A stretch of DNA of 64,000 nt, taken from the NCBI RefSeq assembly GCF_003254475.1, contig NZ_QFYQ01000001.1:1054001-1118000 (forward strand), given 5' to 3'. This document shows positions 42,618 to 50,417 of the stretch, in pieces. Within the stretch, counting starts at the first letter, position 1. Each line of letters opens with the position of its first letter. The stretch is from Phenylobacterium soli. Its GTDB lineage: Bacteria > Pseudomonadota > Alphaproteobacteria > Caulobacterales > Caulobacteraceae. The position numbers and the translations under genes are program-made. The notes below the pieces were generated by a model. It ran no database searches, was not told the origin of the DNA, and was given only the letters and a program-made list of their open reading frames with translations.

Positions 42618-43619
42618 ATGCTCGCCATGGTCTGCCGGCCGCCCGGCCGGCTGCTCTGCAAAGAGGTCCGGCCCGCGCCGCAGCCGGGGCCGGGCGAGGT
42701 GCGCCTGAAGGTGCGGGCCTGCGGCGTCTGCCGCACCGACCTGCATGTGGTCGACGGCGACCTGCCGCCGGTGCGGCCGTCGATCGTCCCGGGACACGAG
42801 ATCATCGGCGTTGTCGACGCCGTGGGGCCGGGCGTTTCCGGGGTTTCGCCGGGCGACCGGCTCGGCGTCCCCTGGCTGGGCGAGACCTGCGGCAGATGCC
42901 GCTACTGCCTGGCCGACGAGGAGAACCTCTGCGACGCCCCGGGCTTCACCGGATGGACCCGCGACGGCGGCTACGCCGAGGCGGTGGTGGCCCGCGCCGA
43001 CTTCTGCTTCCCGATCCCCGACGAACTCGCCGACCCCGAGGCCGCGCCGCTGATGTGCGCCGGCCTGATCGGCTACCGCTGCTGGAAGAAGACGGCCGAG
43101 CACCGGCCGGTGGAGCGGCTGGGTCTTTACGGCTTCGGGGCCGCGGCCCATCTGCTGGCCCAGCTCGCCATCTGGACCGGGCAGCAGGTCTACGCCTTCA
43201 CGCGCGAGGGCGATGCGGCGGCGCAGGGTCTGGCGCGCGACCTCGGCTGCGCCTGGGCCGGCGGCTCGGACCAGCCGCCCCCCGAACCCCTCGACGCGGC
43301 GATCATCTTCGCACCGGTGGGCGCCCTCGTTCCCGCCGCCCTCAGGGCGGTGCGCAAGGGCGGGACCGTCGTCTGCGGCGGCATCCACATGAGCGAGATC
43401 CCGGCCCTTCCCTATTCCATCCTCTGGGAGGAGCGGCGGCTGGTCTCGGTCGCCAACCTCACCCGCCAGGACGGGCGCGAGTACCTGCCCCTTGCCGCCC
43501 GGGCCGGGGTGCGCCCGCACGTGAAGACCTATGGCCTCGAAGACGCGAACGCCGCCCTGCAGGATCTGCGGGACGGCGCCTTCGCGGGGGCTGCGGTGCT
43601 CCTGCCTCCCGAGAGTTGA
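42618..43619 (+). CDS. Zinc-dependent alcohol dehydrogenase (AdhA-like)
   Basis: 333 residues, medium-chain dehydrogenase family. Catalytic zinc site: C35 in ACGVCRTDLHVVDGDL, H59-E60 in PGHEIIG. The structural zinc cysteines are in ETCGRCRYCLADEENLCDAPGF. The Rossmann segment reads LGLYGFGAAAHLLAQLAIWTG. It interconverts an alcohol and aldehyde with NAD(P). The FixK-like site at 42540 suggests induction at low oxygen, where it could dispose of reducing power. It is not in an operon with other genes. Confidence 0.9.
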   Translation: MLAMVCRPPGRLLCKEVRPAPQPGPGEVRLKVRACGVCRTDLHVVDGDLPPVRPSIVPGHEIIGVVDAVGPGVSGVSPGDRLGVPWLGETCGRCRYCLADEENLCDAPGFTGWTRDGGYAEAVVARADFCFPIPDELADPEAAPLMCAGLIGYRCWKKTAEHRPVERLGLYGFGAAAHLLAQLAIWTGQQVYAFTREGDAAAQGLARDLGCAWAGGSDQPPPEPLDAAIIFAPVGALVPAALRAVRKGGTVVCGGIHMSEIPALPYSILWEERRLVSVANLTRQDGREYLPLAARAGVRPHVKTYGLEDANAALQDLRDGAFAGAAVLLPPES

Positions 43620-43649
43620 GGCAAGGGCGGGGGAGAGCTCGCGTCGAGC

Positions 43650-44531
43650 CTAGTGGCTCATCAGGATGAAGCGCTGGGGGTTGGCCAGCAGGTCGCGGGT
43701 GACGCCGCCGAAGAACCATTCGTTCATCCGGCTGTGGCCGTAGCAGCCGGCGACGATCAGGTCGGCGCCGATCGCCTTGGCTTCCTCGTTCAGCACCTGG
43801 CAGACCTTTTCGTCGGGCGCCTGGACGGCCTTGCCGCGCGCTTTCACGCCGTGGCGCTTCAGGCCCTCGGCCACTTCGGCGGCGTGGAACTGGGCGTCGC
43901 CGACGGCCTCGGCCTCGTCGCAGATCTCGACCACCACGACGTCGTCGGCCTTGGCCAGCAGCGGCAGGGCGTCGGCGATCGCGCGGCGGGACTCGCGGGT
44001 CTCCTTCCAGGCGATGACCACGGCCTTCGCCTTCAAGGTCCCGCCGGCCGGCGGGGCGACCAGCACCGGGCGGCCGGCCAGCAGCACCAGCTCGGCGGGA
44101 TCGGCCGAGCGATAGCCGTCCTCGCCCTCCAGCGGCATGCCGCCGGCGACGATGACGTCGGCGCCGCGGGCCACCCGGGCCATGGCGTCACAGGGCTTGT
44201 CCTCGACCTTGCGCCATTCGTGGCGCACGCCCTTGGCCGCCTTGGTGAAATCGGTCTCGGCGTGGGCTAGGTTGTCCTGCACCTGCTCGCGCAGGGCGGT
44301 CAGCACCTGGGCGTCCCAGGAACCGTAGGGGTCGGCGAACATCACCGGCTGCACCAGCTCGGCGCCGAGCCCGATCAGCAGGGCGTCGCAGCCCTTGGCC
44401 AGGTCCACGGCCGCCGCCAGGCGCGGGGCGGCGGGCTTGCCGGGCTCCACATGGACGAGGATCGTCTTCCAGCCCAGGTCGGCCGCCGCAAGCTCGGCGC
44501 CCTTGGCGGGCGCGTCCTTGACGAGATCCAT
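43650..44531 (-). CDS. Universal stress protein, two UspA domains
   Basis: 293 residues from the ATG at 44531, preceded by GGGAGAAGGAG at good spacing; an ATG ten codons upstream has no such site. Two UspA domains in tandem: the first from WKTILVHVEPGKPAAPRLAAAVDLAKG, the second from AVVIAWKETRESRRAIADALPLL. The second ends with GCYGHSRMNEWFFGGVTRDLL, the ATP-binding glycine pattern of UspA. A FixJ-like sequence lies at 44604-44623. Usp genes next to acetyltransferase and phosphorylase genes are common in hypoxia gene clusters. Confidence 0.9.
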   Translation of the reverse strand: MDLVKDAPAKGAELAAADLGWKTILVHVEPGKPAAPRLAAAVDLAKGCDALLIGLGAELVQPVMFADPYGSWDAQVLTALREQVQDNLAHAETDFTKAAKGVRHEWRKVEDKPCDAMARVARGADVIVAGGMPLEGEDGYRSADPAELVLLAGRPVLVAPPAGGTLKAKAVVIAWKETRESRRAIADALPLLAKADDVVVVEICDEAEAVGDAQFHAAEVAEGLKRHGVKARGKAVQAPDEKVCQVLNEEAKAIGADLIVAGCYGHSRMNEWFFGGVTRDLLANPQRFILMSH

Positions 44532-44603
44532 GTCGAGCTCCTTCTCTCCCGAAAGTTGCATGGAAGGTGCCTCTGGGCAGGGCGCGCCGAAATTCGGGTC
44601 TTT

Positions 44604-44623
44604 CGCTTAAGGGGTTTTCCGGA
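44604..44623 (-). promoter_or_regulatory. Weak FixJ-like box upstream of the universal stress protein
   Basis: The minus strand reads TCCGGAAAACCCCTTAAGCG, which matches the box at 37078-37097 at 16 of 20 positions, including AACCCCTTAAG, but not the TACGTAG half. It lies 73 bp before the usp start. Confidence 0.4.
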
Positions 44624-44627
44624 GCCG

Positions 44628-45233
44628 CTAGAGAAGGCCCGACCCGGCGCCGAAGCAGCGGCGCACGGCGGCGCGGACGCCCTTCAGGATCTCGCCCGCC
44701 GCCTCGGCGGTGATGCCCGGCACGATGCCGCCGTTGTGGATGTGCTCCACCAGCGTCATGCCGCAGACTGCCGCCACGTGGCTGTCGAACACCGCCGTCA
44801 GGGCGTTCAGCGCCCCGGTGTCGCGCACCCACGCTTCGGGCGCCCCGGAGGTGGTGAAGCTGATCAGATGGCGGCCGGAGAGCAGGGGGTCGGTGCCGTG
44901 CAGGGCCGGCTCGTAGCCGAAGCCGAGGCTGAACACCCGGTCCACATAGCCCTTCAGGATCGCCGGCGGGGCGTTGAACCACAGGGGGTAGACGAAGCCG
45001 AACACGTCGCAGTCGGCGATCTGTTTGCGCTCCGCCGCCACGTCGTCGCCGAACCGCGCGCCGGCGGGGCCGGGGATCTCCTCGGCCTTGAGGCATGGGT
45101 CGAATCCCATGCGGTAGAGGTCGCGCACGACGCTGTCGTGGCCCATCGCCCTGGCTTCCTCGGCATAGGCCTGCGCGATCGCGCAGGTCAGACTATCGGG
45201 ATTGGGGTGGGCGACGACGATGGCGTGCTTCAT
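44628..45233 (-). CDS. Flavodoxin-fold NAD(P)H quinone oxidoreductase
   Basis: 201 residues from the ATG at 45233, the usual start of this family (MKHAIVVAHPNPDSLTCAIAQAYAEEA). The FMN/FAD-binding pattern continues with CDVFGFVYPLWFNAPPAILKGYVDRVFSLGFGY and SFTTSGAPEAW. It reduces quinones by two electrons with NAD(P)H and is cytoplasmic. Two FixK-like palindromes lie in the promoter shared with the divergent phosphorylase operon; the nearer one has class II spacing (predicted start near 45249). Confidence 0.9.
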   Translation of the reverse strand: MKHAIVVAHPNPDSLTCAIAQAYAEEARAMGHDSVVRDLYRMGFDPCLKAEEIPGPAGARFGDDVAAERKQIADCDVFGFVYPLWFNAPPAILKGYVDRVFSLGFGYEPALHGTDPLLSGRHLISFTTSGAPEAWVRDTGALNALTAVFDSHVAAVCGMTLVEHIHNGGIVPGITAEAAGEILKGVRAAVRRCFGAGSGLL

Positions 45234-45283
45234 GACGGGGCCTCCTGTGCATTGCATGGAACACACGGGTAGGCTGCAAGGCC

Positions 45284-45297
45284 TTGATCGAGATCAT
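45284..45297. promoter_or_regulatory. FNR/FixK-like site (TTGAT-CGAG-ATCAT)
   Basis: One base from perfect. It is centred 57 bp upstream of the quinone-reductase start on the minus strand and is probably its activator site. It is followed 17 bp later by an almost identical site for the divergent operon. Confidence 0.75.
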
Positions 45298-45314
45298 GCG
45301 CGCCGATCCGCGCT

Positions 45315-45328
45315 TTGATCGAGATCAG
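45315..45328. promoter_or_regulatory. FNR/FixK-like site (TTGAT-CGAG-ATCAG)
   Basis: One base from perfect, same CGAG centre as its neighbour. A class II start would fall near 45363, directly at the GTG/ATG starts (45364, 45370) of the phosphorylase gene, implying a leaderless or nearly leaderless mRNA. Confidence 0.75.
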
Positions 45329-45369
45329 GGGCGGGACGCTTTGGCGCATGCCACTAACGGGCGGTGGAA

Positions 45370-46929
45370 ATGAAACCTGACCTCCTGAATCCGGGCCCGT
45401 CCGGCGGCGCCGCGCCCAGCGTCCGAAGCGGGCCCGCGCCCCTTCGGGCCAAGCTCGTGGCCGTCGACACCTTCCGTGAAAACGTCGTCCTCCTGCCGCG
45501 CAACAGCCCGGCGGTCCGTCCCGAGCGCCTGGCCGGCCTGCGCAAGGTCGAAGTGCGTGCGGGCGAGCTCAGCCTCCTCGCCGTGCCCAACATCAGCGAC
45601 GATCCGACCGCCGTCGGCCTCGACGAGGTCGGGCTGACCCAGCCGGCGTTCCGGCGCCTGGGCGTGAAGCCCGGCGACTACGTCACCATCGCGCCGGCGC
45701 AGCCAGCCCGCACCCTGGCCGCCGTGCGCGCCAAGATCATCGGCGCGACCCTGTCGGACGCCGACTACGTCGACATCGCCCGCGATCTCGCCAACCACCG
45801 CTGGTCGGACATGGAGATCGCCGCCTTCCTGGTCGCCTGCGCCAGCTTCATGACGCCCGAGGAGACCCTCGCCCTTACCAAGGGGATGATCGCCGCCGGC
45901 CGCACGCTCACCTGGGACCACGGCTCCATGGTGGTGGACAAGCACTGCATCGGCGGCGTGCCGGGCAACCGCACCTCGCTGATCGTGGCGCCGATCGTCG
46001 CCGCCCACGGCCTGATCATCCCCAAGACCTCCTCGCGGGCCATCACCTCGCCGTCCGGCACCGCCGACACCATGGAGGTCTTCGCCCGCGTCGATCTCGA
46101 CGAGCAGGAGATGCGCGCCGTGGTCGAGCGCTGCAACGGCTGCGTCGTCTGGGGCGGTCGGGTGAACCTGTCGCCGGCCGACGATGTGCTGATCTCGGTG
46201 GAGCGGCCGCTGTCGATCGACACGCCCGAGCAGATGGTCGCCTCGATTCTCTCCAAGAAGGTCGCCGCCGGCTCGACCCACCTCGTCCTCGACATTCCGG
46301 TGGGGCCGACCGCCAAGGTGCGCGATACGCGCTCGGCCGTGCGCCTCAAGAAGCTGTTCGAGCACATCGCCGAGGGGGTCGGGCTCAACGTCGAGGTGCT
46401 GATCACCGAAGCCGTCGAGCCGATCGGCCGCGGCATCGGCCCGGTGCTCGAGGCGCGCGACGTCATGGCCGTGCTGGAGAACCGCGAGGACGCGCCGGCG
46501 GACCTGCGCGAGAAGGCCATCCGCCTTGCCGGGCGGGTGCTGGAGAACGATCCCGCCCTGCACGGCGGGGCCGGCGAGCGCCGGGCCCGCGAGCTTCTCG
46601 AAGGCGGCGCGGCCAAGGCCAAGCTCGAGCAGATCTGCGAGGCCCAGGGCCCCTCGCCGGTCAGCAACCGCGCCGGCGACATGGTCCACGAGATCCGCGC
46701 CAAGCGCTCCGGCCACGTGGCGGCCATCGACTGCCTGCGGATCGCCGGCATCGCCCGGCTGGCTGGCGCGCCGACCGACCCAGGCGCCGGCATCGAGATC
46801 CTGCGCAAGACCGGCTCGGCGGTGTCGAGCGGCGATCCGCTCTACCGGATCTACGGCTCCGAGCCGTCCGACTTCGCCTTCGCCATCGAGGCGGCGGGCG
46901 AGGATCCGGGCGTGAGGCTGGAGACGTGA
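45370..46929 (+). CDS. Thymidine phosphorylase family / AMP phosphorylase-like enzyme
   Basis: 519 residues from the ATG at 45370 (a GTG at 45364 is also possible). Length and N-terminal extra domain fit the long AMP phosphorylase branch of the family rather than the 440-residue DeoA. Motifs: DHGSMVVDKHCIGGVPGNRTSLIVAPIVAAHG (phosphate and substrate loop, about 180) and KTSSRAITSPSGTADTMEV (about 220). Such enzymes phosphorolyse NMPs to ribose 1,5-bisphosphate and base. The next two genes, a PRPP synthetase and a nuclease, are translationally coupled, suggesting one nucleotide or RNA salvage pathway. Two FixK-like sites precede it. Confidence 0.88.
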   Translation: MKPDLLNPGPSGGAAPSVRSGPAPLRAKLVAVDTFRENVVLLPRNSPAVRPERLAGLRKVEVRAGELSLLAVPNISDDPTAVGLDEVGLTQPAFRRLGVKPGDYVTIAPAQPARTLAAVRAKIIGATLSDADYVDIARDLANHRWSDMEIAAFLVACASFMTPEETLALTKGMIAAGRTLTWDHGSMVVDKHCIGGVPGNRTSLIVAPIVAAHGLIIPKTSSRAITSPSGTADTMEVFARVDLDEQEMRAVVERCNGCVVWGGRVNLSPADDVLISVERPLSIDTPEQMVASILSKKVAAGSTHLVLDIPVGPTAKVRDTRSAVRLKKLFEHIAEGVGLNVEVLITEAVEPIGRGIGPVLEARDVMAVLENREDAPADLREKAIRLAGRVLENDPALHGGAGERRARELLEGGAAKAKLEQICEAQGPSPVSNRAGDMVHEIRAKRSGHVAAIDCLRIAGIARLAGAPTDPGAGIEILRKTGSAVSSGDPLYRIYGSEPSDFAFAIEAAGEDPGVRLET

Positions 46930-47804
46930 CCGCCGCCGTCTTCGCCTTCTCGGAGGATCTCGCGCCTGCGACGCGTCTCGCCGAAGCCCTCGGCCGGCCG
47001 CTCCGGGAGATCGCCCTGCACCGCTTCCCCGACGGCGAGAGTCTGCCGCAGGTGGGGCAGGGGGCGGAGGTGGCGATCCTCTACCGCGCCCTCGAGGATC
47101 CGGACCCCAAGCTCATGCCTCTGCTGCTCGCGGCCGACGCCCTGCGGCGGGCCGGCGCGCGCCGGCTGGTGCTCGTCGCCCCCTACATGCCCTACCTGCG
47201 CCAGGACATGGTGTTCGAGCCGGGCCAGCCGCTCAGCCGTGACGTCATGGGCGCGCTGCTCGGCCCGGCCTTCGACCGCATCGTCACGGTCGAGCCGCAC
47301 CTGCACCGGACGAGCGACCTGACGCCGGTGTTCGCCGGCCGGCCGGTCACGGTGCTCTCCGCCTCCGCGCTCCTCGCCGACGCGATCGGACCGGCCGGCG
47401 ATCCCCTGATCATCGGCCCGGACGCCGAGTCCGCGCCCTGGGCCCAGGCCGTCGCCGACCGGCTCGGCGCCGGTTGCCTGGTGTTCGAGAAGCAGCGCTA
47501 CGGTGATCGGCACGTGCGCCTGACGCTGCCCGAGGACGCCGAGATCGCCGGCCGCCGCGTCGCCATCGTCGACGACATCTGCTCGTCCGGCGGCACCTTG
47601 GCCGAGGCGGTGAAGGCGGTGGTCGCCCGGGGCGCCGAGACCACCGAGATCGCCGTCGTCCACGCCCTGTTCGACGCGCGCGCCGAGGCCAGGCTCATGC
47701 GGGCCGGGGCGCGGCGGATCGTCTCCACCGATGCGGTGGAGCACCCGACCAACGCCATCCATCTGGCGGGCCTGCTCGCGGGCGCGCTCGAACAGGAGTT
47801 CTGA
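46926..47804 (+). CDS. Ribose-phosphate pyrophosphokinase (PRPP synthetase) family protein
   Basis: 292 residues, shorter than classical PRPP synthetases (about 315) and closer in length to archaeal types. Visible: HRFPDGESLPQV near 35, VAPYMPYLRQDMVFEPGQPLSRDVMGALLG, and the PRPP-binding loop VAIVDDICSSGGTLAEAV near 220. It makes PRPP from ribose 5-phosphate and ATP, or might use another ribose phosphate given its neighbour. It starts with GTG, overlapping the phosphorylase stop by four bases. A housekeeping prs is expected elsewhere; this would be a specialised copy. Confidence 0.88.
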   Translation: MTAAVFAFSEDLAPATRLAEALGRPLREIALHRFPDGESLPQVGQGAEVAILYRALEDPDPKLMPLLLAADALRRAGARRLVLVAPYMPYLRQDMVFEPGQPLSRDVMGALLGPAFDRIVTVEPHLHRTSDLTPVFAGRPVTVLSASALLADAIGPAGDPLIIGPDAESAPWAQAVADRLGAGCLVFEKQRYGDRHVRLTLPEDAEIAGRRVAIVDDICSSGGTLAEAVKAVVARGAETTEIAVVHALFDARAEARLMRAGARRIVSTDAVEHPTNAIHLAGLLAGALEQEF

Positions 47805-47807
47805 TCC

Positions 47808-49403
47808 TTGCCCGTCAAGCTGACCTTCCACGGCGCCGCCGGCTGCGTCACCGGTTTCTGCGCGCGGCTCGAGACCCCGCAGGCCACGCTGCTGATCGAT
47901 TGCGGCATGTTCCAGGGCTCCAAGACCCTGAAGCAGCTCAACTACGGCGCCTTTCCCTTCGACCCGAAGGAGATCCACGCGGTCCTCCTGACCCACGCTC
48001 ACATCGACCACTCGGGCCTCCTGCCCAAACTGATGAAGGCCGGCTTCGAGGGGCCGATCCACGCCACGGCCGGCACGCGGGACCTCTGCGCCATCATGCT
48101 GGCCGACGCCGGCGACATCCAGGAGAGCGAGGTCGCCCAGCTCAACCGCCGCAACGAGCGGCGCGGCCGCGATCCGGTGGAGCCGATCTACACCGCCCGC
48201 GACGCGCACGAGACCATGCGGCTGTTCAGTAAGGTGAAGCTCTACGAGCCGGTGGAGGTCGCGCCCGGCGTCACCGCCACCTACTGGAGCGCCGGCCACA
48301 TCCTCGGCTCGGCCTCGATCGAGATCCATGTCGAGACGCCGGAGGGGCCGACGAGCTTTCTGTTCTCTGGCGACCTCGGTCCCGGCGGCCGCGACTACAT
48401 CGAAGACCCGGACGGCCCTTCGGGCGTCGACCATCTCATCCTCGAATCCACCTACGGTGACCGCGAGCGCCTGGCCATCGACCCGGCCACGCGCCGCGCC
48501 ATGTTGGCCGAGGAGATCAATGCGGCGCACGAGGCTGGCGGGCCGGTGCTGATGCCGGCCTTCGCGGTCGAGCGCACTCAGGAGCTGCTCGCCGACCTGC
48601 TGCAGCTGATGGACGACCGCCAGATCCCCGAGGCCGACATCTTCCTGGATTCGCCGCTCGCCATCGAGGCGACCGAGGTGTTCCGCGAGCGCGGCTACAA
48701 TCGCTCCAGCGGCGTCAATCCGTTCGCCGGCCTGCATGCCGGCCAGCGGCTGAAGTTCCTCAAGGAGCCGTGGGAGAGCGATCAGCTCGAGCGCCTCTCC
48801 GGCTGGCACATCATCATGGCCGCCTCGGGCATGTGCGACGCCGGCCGGGTGCGCAAGCACCTGAAGCGCCTGCTGTGGCGGCGCCAGGCCACCGTGCTGA
48901 TCACCGGCTACCAGGCGGTGGGGACACTCGGCCGCATCCTCCAGGGTGGGGCGCGCCGGGTGCGCATCCAGGGCGACGACGTGCAGGTCCGCGCCCGCAT
49001 CCGCTCGCTCGACGTCTATTCCGGCCATGCCGACGCCACCGGCCTGGTCGCCTGGGCCCAGGCGCGCGCGCCGGCCGGCCAGGTCTTCCTGGCGCACGGC
49101 GAGCCCGAAGGACTTGCCGCCCTGCGCGGCCGCCTCGGCGCGGCGGGTGTGGCCGCCGACCGGATCGCCACGCCGGAGCTCGATGAGAGCTATCTGATCA
49201 CCGATGGCGCCAGCGCCGCGGCCCCGCTCGGCGCGCCGCGCCTGCGGCCCCAGGCCGTGTCCACGCCCGACTGGCACAACCTGCGCAGCCAGCTTCTCCT
49301 GGAGCTCGACCAGCGGCTGGAGTCGGCGGGGGACGACGCCGCCCGCGAACGCATCCTGGCCCGCGCCCGGGCCCTGCTGGAGGAGCTCGCGCCGGCGGCC
49401 TGA
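47808..49403 (+). CDS. Beta-CASP metallo-beta-lactamase nuclease (RNA-processing exonuclease family)
   Basis: 531 residues starting with TTG at 47808, 3 bp after the PRPP synthetase. The metallo-beta-lactamase motif is LLTHAHIDHSGLLPKLM (about 60) with later H and D ligands (SAGHILGSASIEIHVET; FLFSGDLG). The beta-CASP part shows LMPAFAVERTQELLADLL and IIMAASGMCDAGRVRKHL, then the RMMBL domain with VRARIRSLDVYSGHADATGLVAW. Proteins of this CPSF-like group cut or degrade RNA. A C-terminal tail of about 70 residues is extra. It may supply nucleotides for the phosphorylase. Confidence 0.9.
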   Translation: MPVKLTFHGAAGCVTGFCARLETPQATLLIDCGMFQGSKTLKQLNYGAFPFDPKEIHAVLLTHAHIDHSGLLPKLMKAGFEGPIHATAGTRDLCAIMLADAGDIQESEVAQLNRRNERRGRDPVEPIYTARDAHETMRLFSKVKLYEPVEVAPGVTATYWSAGHILGSASIEIHVETPEGPTSFLFSGDLGPGGRDYIEDPDGPSGVDHLILESTYGDRERLAIDPATRRAMLAEEINAAHEAGGPVLMPAFAVERTQELLADLLQLMDDRQIPEADIFLDSPLAIEATEVFRERGYNRSSGVNPFAGLHAGQRLKFLKEPWESDQLERLSGWHIIMAASGMCDAGRVRKHLKRLLWRRQATVLITGYQAVGTLGRILQGGARRVRIQGDDVQVRARIRSLDVYSGHADATGLVAWAQARAPAGQVFLAHGEPEGLAALRGRLGAAGVAADRIATPELDESYLITDGASAAAPLGAPRLRPQAVSTPDWHNLRSQLLLELDQRLESAGDDAARERILARARALLEELAPAA

Positions 49404-49416
49404 GCCCGGCGCCGGC

Positions 49417-49430
49417 TTGACCTCGGTCAA
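49417..49430. promoter_or_regulatory. FNR/FixK-like palindrome (TTGAC-CTCG-GTCAA)
   Basis: A perfect palindrome with TTGAC arms, 13 bp after the nuclease stop. Class II spacing predicts a start at about 49465, 19 bp before the next gene at 49484, so that gene probably has its own hypoxic promoter. Confidence 0.7.
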
Positions 49431-49483
49431 TGCGGCCGATCGGCGGCCAAGCTGATGTCGGCCCAGCAGCACGAGGAGCCGAC

Positions 49484-49789
49484 ATGGCCAGGTCCGTCAC
49501 CCGCAAGGTCAGCCGCGACGTCCAGGACGTGGTGAGCGACGTGAAGCACACCCTGCAGAAGGCCGCGCCGCGCCTGCGCGACGATGGCCGCGAGGCCGCC
49601 GCCGAGTTCGCCGAACGCGCCGGCGTCGCCGCACGCAGGGCCGCCGGCCAGGCCCGCGTCCAGGGCAAGGCCCTCGCCGTCCGCGCCGCACGTGAGGCCA
49701 AGGCCCGACCGTTCGCCGCCGGCGCCATCTTCGCCGCCGTCGCCGCCCTCGTCGGCGTGGCGCTCTTCAGCCGCCCCCGCCGCGGTTGA
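49484..49789 (+). CDS. Small DUF883/ElaB-like membrane-anchored protein
   Basis: 101 residues from the ATG at 49484, with GAGGAG eight bases before. The N-terminal two thirds are an Ala/Arg/Glu-rich helix without prolines apart from one (VSRDVQDVVSDVKHTLQKAAPRLRDDGREAAAEFAERAG), and a single C-terminal helix follows (FAAGAIFAAVAALVGVALFSRPRRG). This is the plan of ElaB/YqjD-type proteins, which anchor ribosomes to the membrane in stationary-phase E. coli. Family assignment is by pattern only. The gene is likely under the palindrome just upstream. Confidence 0.65.
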   Translation: MARSVTRKVSRDVQDVVSDVKHTLQKAAPRLRDDGREAAAEFAERAGVAARRAAGQARVQGKALAVRAAREAKARPFAAGAIFAAVAALVGVALFSRPRRG

Positions 49790-49808
49790 GCCAATCGGGG
49801 AGGCCGCC

Positions 49809-50165
49809 ATGCGCCGAACCTGTTCGACCCTGACCCTCACCCTGACCTTGACCTTGGCTGTCGGGGTCGCCGGCCCGACGCTGGCGGCCGCGCCTCCGGC
49901 CCCGGCCGTCGACCACGGCGCCGAGGTGGCCCAACGCTGCGCCGCGTGCCATGCGGTCGGGCGCGAAGGCGCCAGTCCCAACAACGGCGCGCCGCCGTTC
50001 CGCAAGCTCACCGCGCGCTACAATCCGATCGGCCTCGAGAAGGCGCTGAAGCGCATCGGCCGTTTCGGCCACTTCGAGATGCGGCCCCAGCAGATGAGCG
50101 ACGCCGACATGGCCGACCTCGCCGCCTACATCGCCAGCCTCGAGGCGCCGCCGGCCGGCAAGTGA
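49809..50165 (+). CDS. Small exported c-type cytochrome
   Basis: 118 residues starting at ATG 49809 with GGGAGG before it. The signal peptide contains an unusual Thr-Leu run (CSTLTLTLTLTLAVGVAG), encoded by a near-repeat of CTGACC. One heme motif CAACH is at about residues 42-46, and HFEMRPQQMSDADMADLAAYI carries the methionine ligand. It is related in layout to the cytochrome at 35201-35563. It may deliver electrons to the cbb3 oxidase or another periplasmic acceptor; context suggests induction at low oxygen. Confidence 0.88.
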   Translation: MRRTCSTLTLTLTLTLAVGVAGPTLAAAPPAPAVDHGAEVAQRCAACHAVGREGASPNNGAPPFRKLTARYNPIGLEKALKRIGRFGHFEMRPQQMSDADMADLAAYIASLEAPPAGK

Positions 50166-50181
50166 CGCTGACCGTCACGCT

Positions 50182-50195
50182 TTGACGCCAATCAA
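50182..50195. promoter_or_regulatory. FNR/FixK-like palindrome (TTGAC-GCCA-ATCAA)
   Basis: One arm mismatch. It lies 16 bp after the cytochrome stop and 223 bp before the lipoprotein start. If it drives the lipoprotein gene, the mRNA would have a leader of nearly 190 bases that includes a triple 13-bp repeat. Confidence 0.6.
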
Positions 50196-50417
50196 TTCGC
50201 GGCCCGCCGAACGGGGCTAGCAGGATAGTGTCCCGTCGTCTCGCGACAGGGCAGGGCTCGGCTGGACCGGCCAAGCCCGCCGTATCCAATGCCGCGGCAC
50301 GCGACCGCCGGCGGCGGAGTGGGCAAGCTCAGGGCCGGGCCGTCCGTCCGTGCGGACGCGCCCGGTCTGCGGTCTTGGTCTGCGGTCTTGGTCTGCGGTC
50401 CTGAAACGGAGGCCCGC
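50196..50417 (+). other. Intergenic leader with tandem repeats upstream of the lipoprotein gene
   Basis: About 220 bp without a credible gene. It contains GGACGGAC-like short palindromes and the 13-bp triple repeat at 50364-50402, and ends with a good Shine-Dalgarno (ACGGAGG). It may be a structured 5' leader. No known riboswitch was recognised. Confidence 0.35.
50364..50402 (+). repeat. Three tandem copies of a 13-bp unit
   Basis: GGTCTGCGGTCTT occurs twice exactly and once as GGTCTGCGGTCCT. The array ends 15 bp before the lipoprotein start. Such arrays can vary in copy number by slippage and alter the leader. Confidence 0.85.

Noticed and set aside
42504..43520. N-terminal extension of the acyl-CoA synthetase/acetyltransferase frame
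   Set aside because: It is antisense to the alcohol dehydrogenase and lacks recognisable sequence; the CoA-binding domain begins right after the ATG at 42503.
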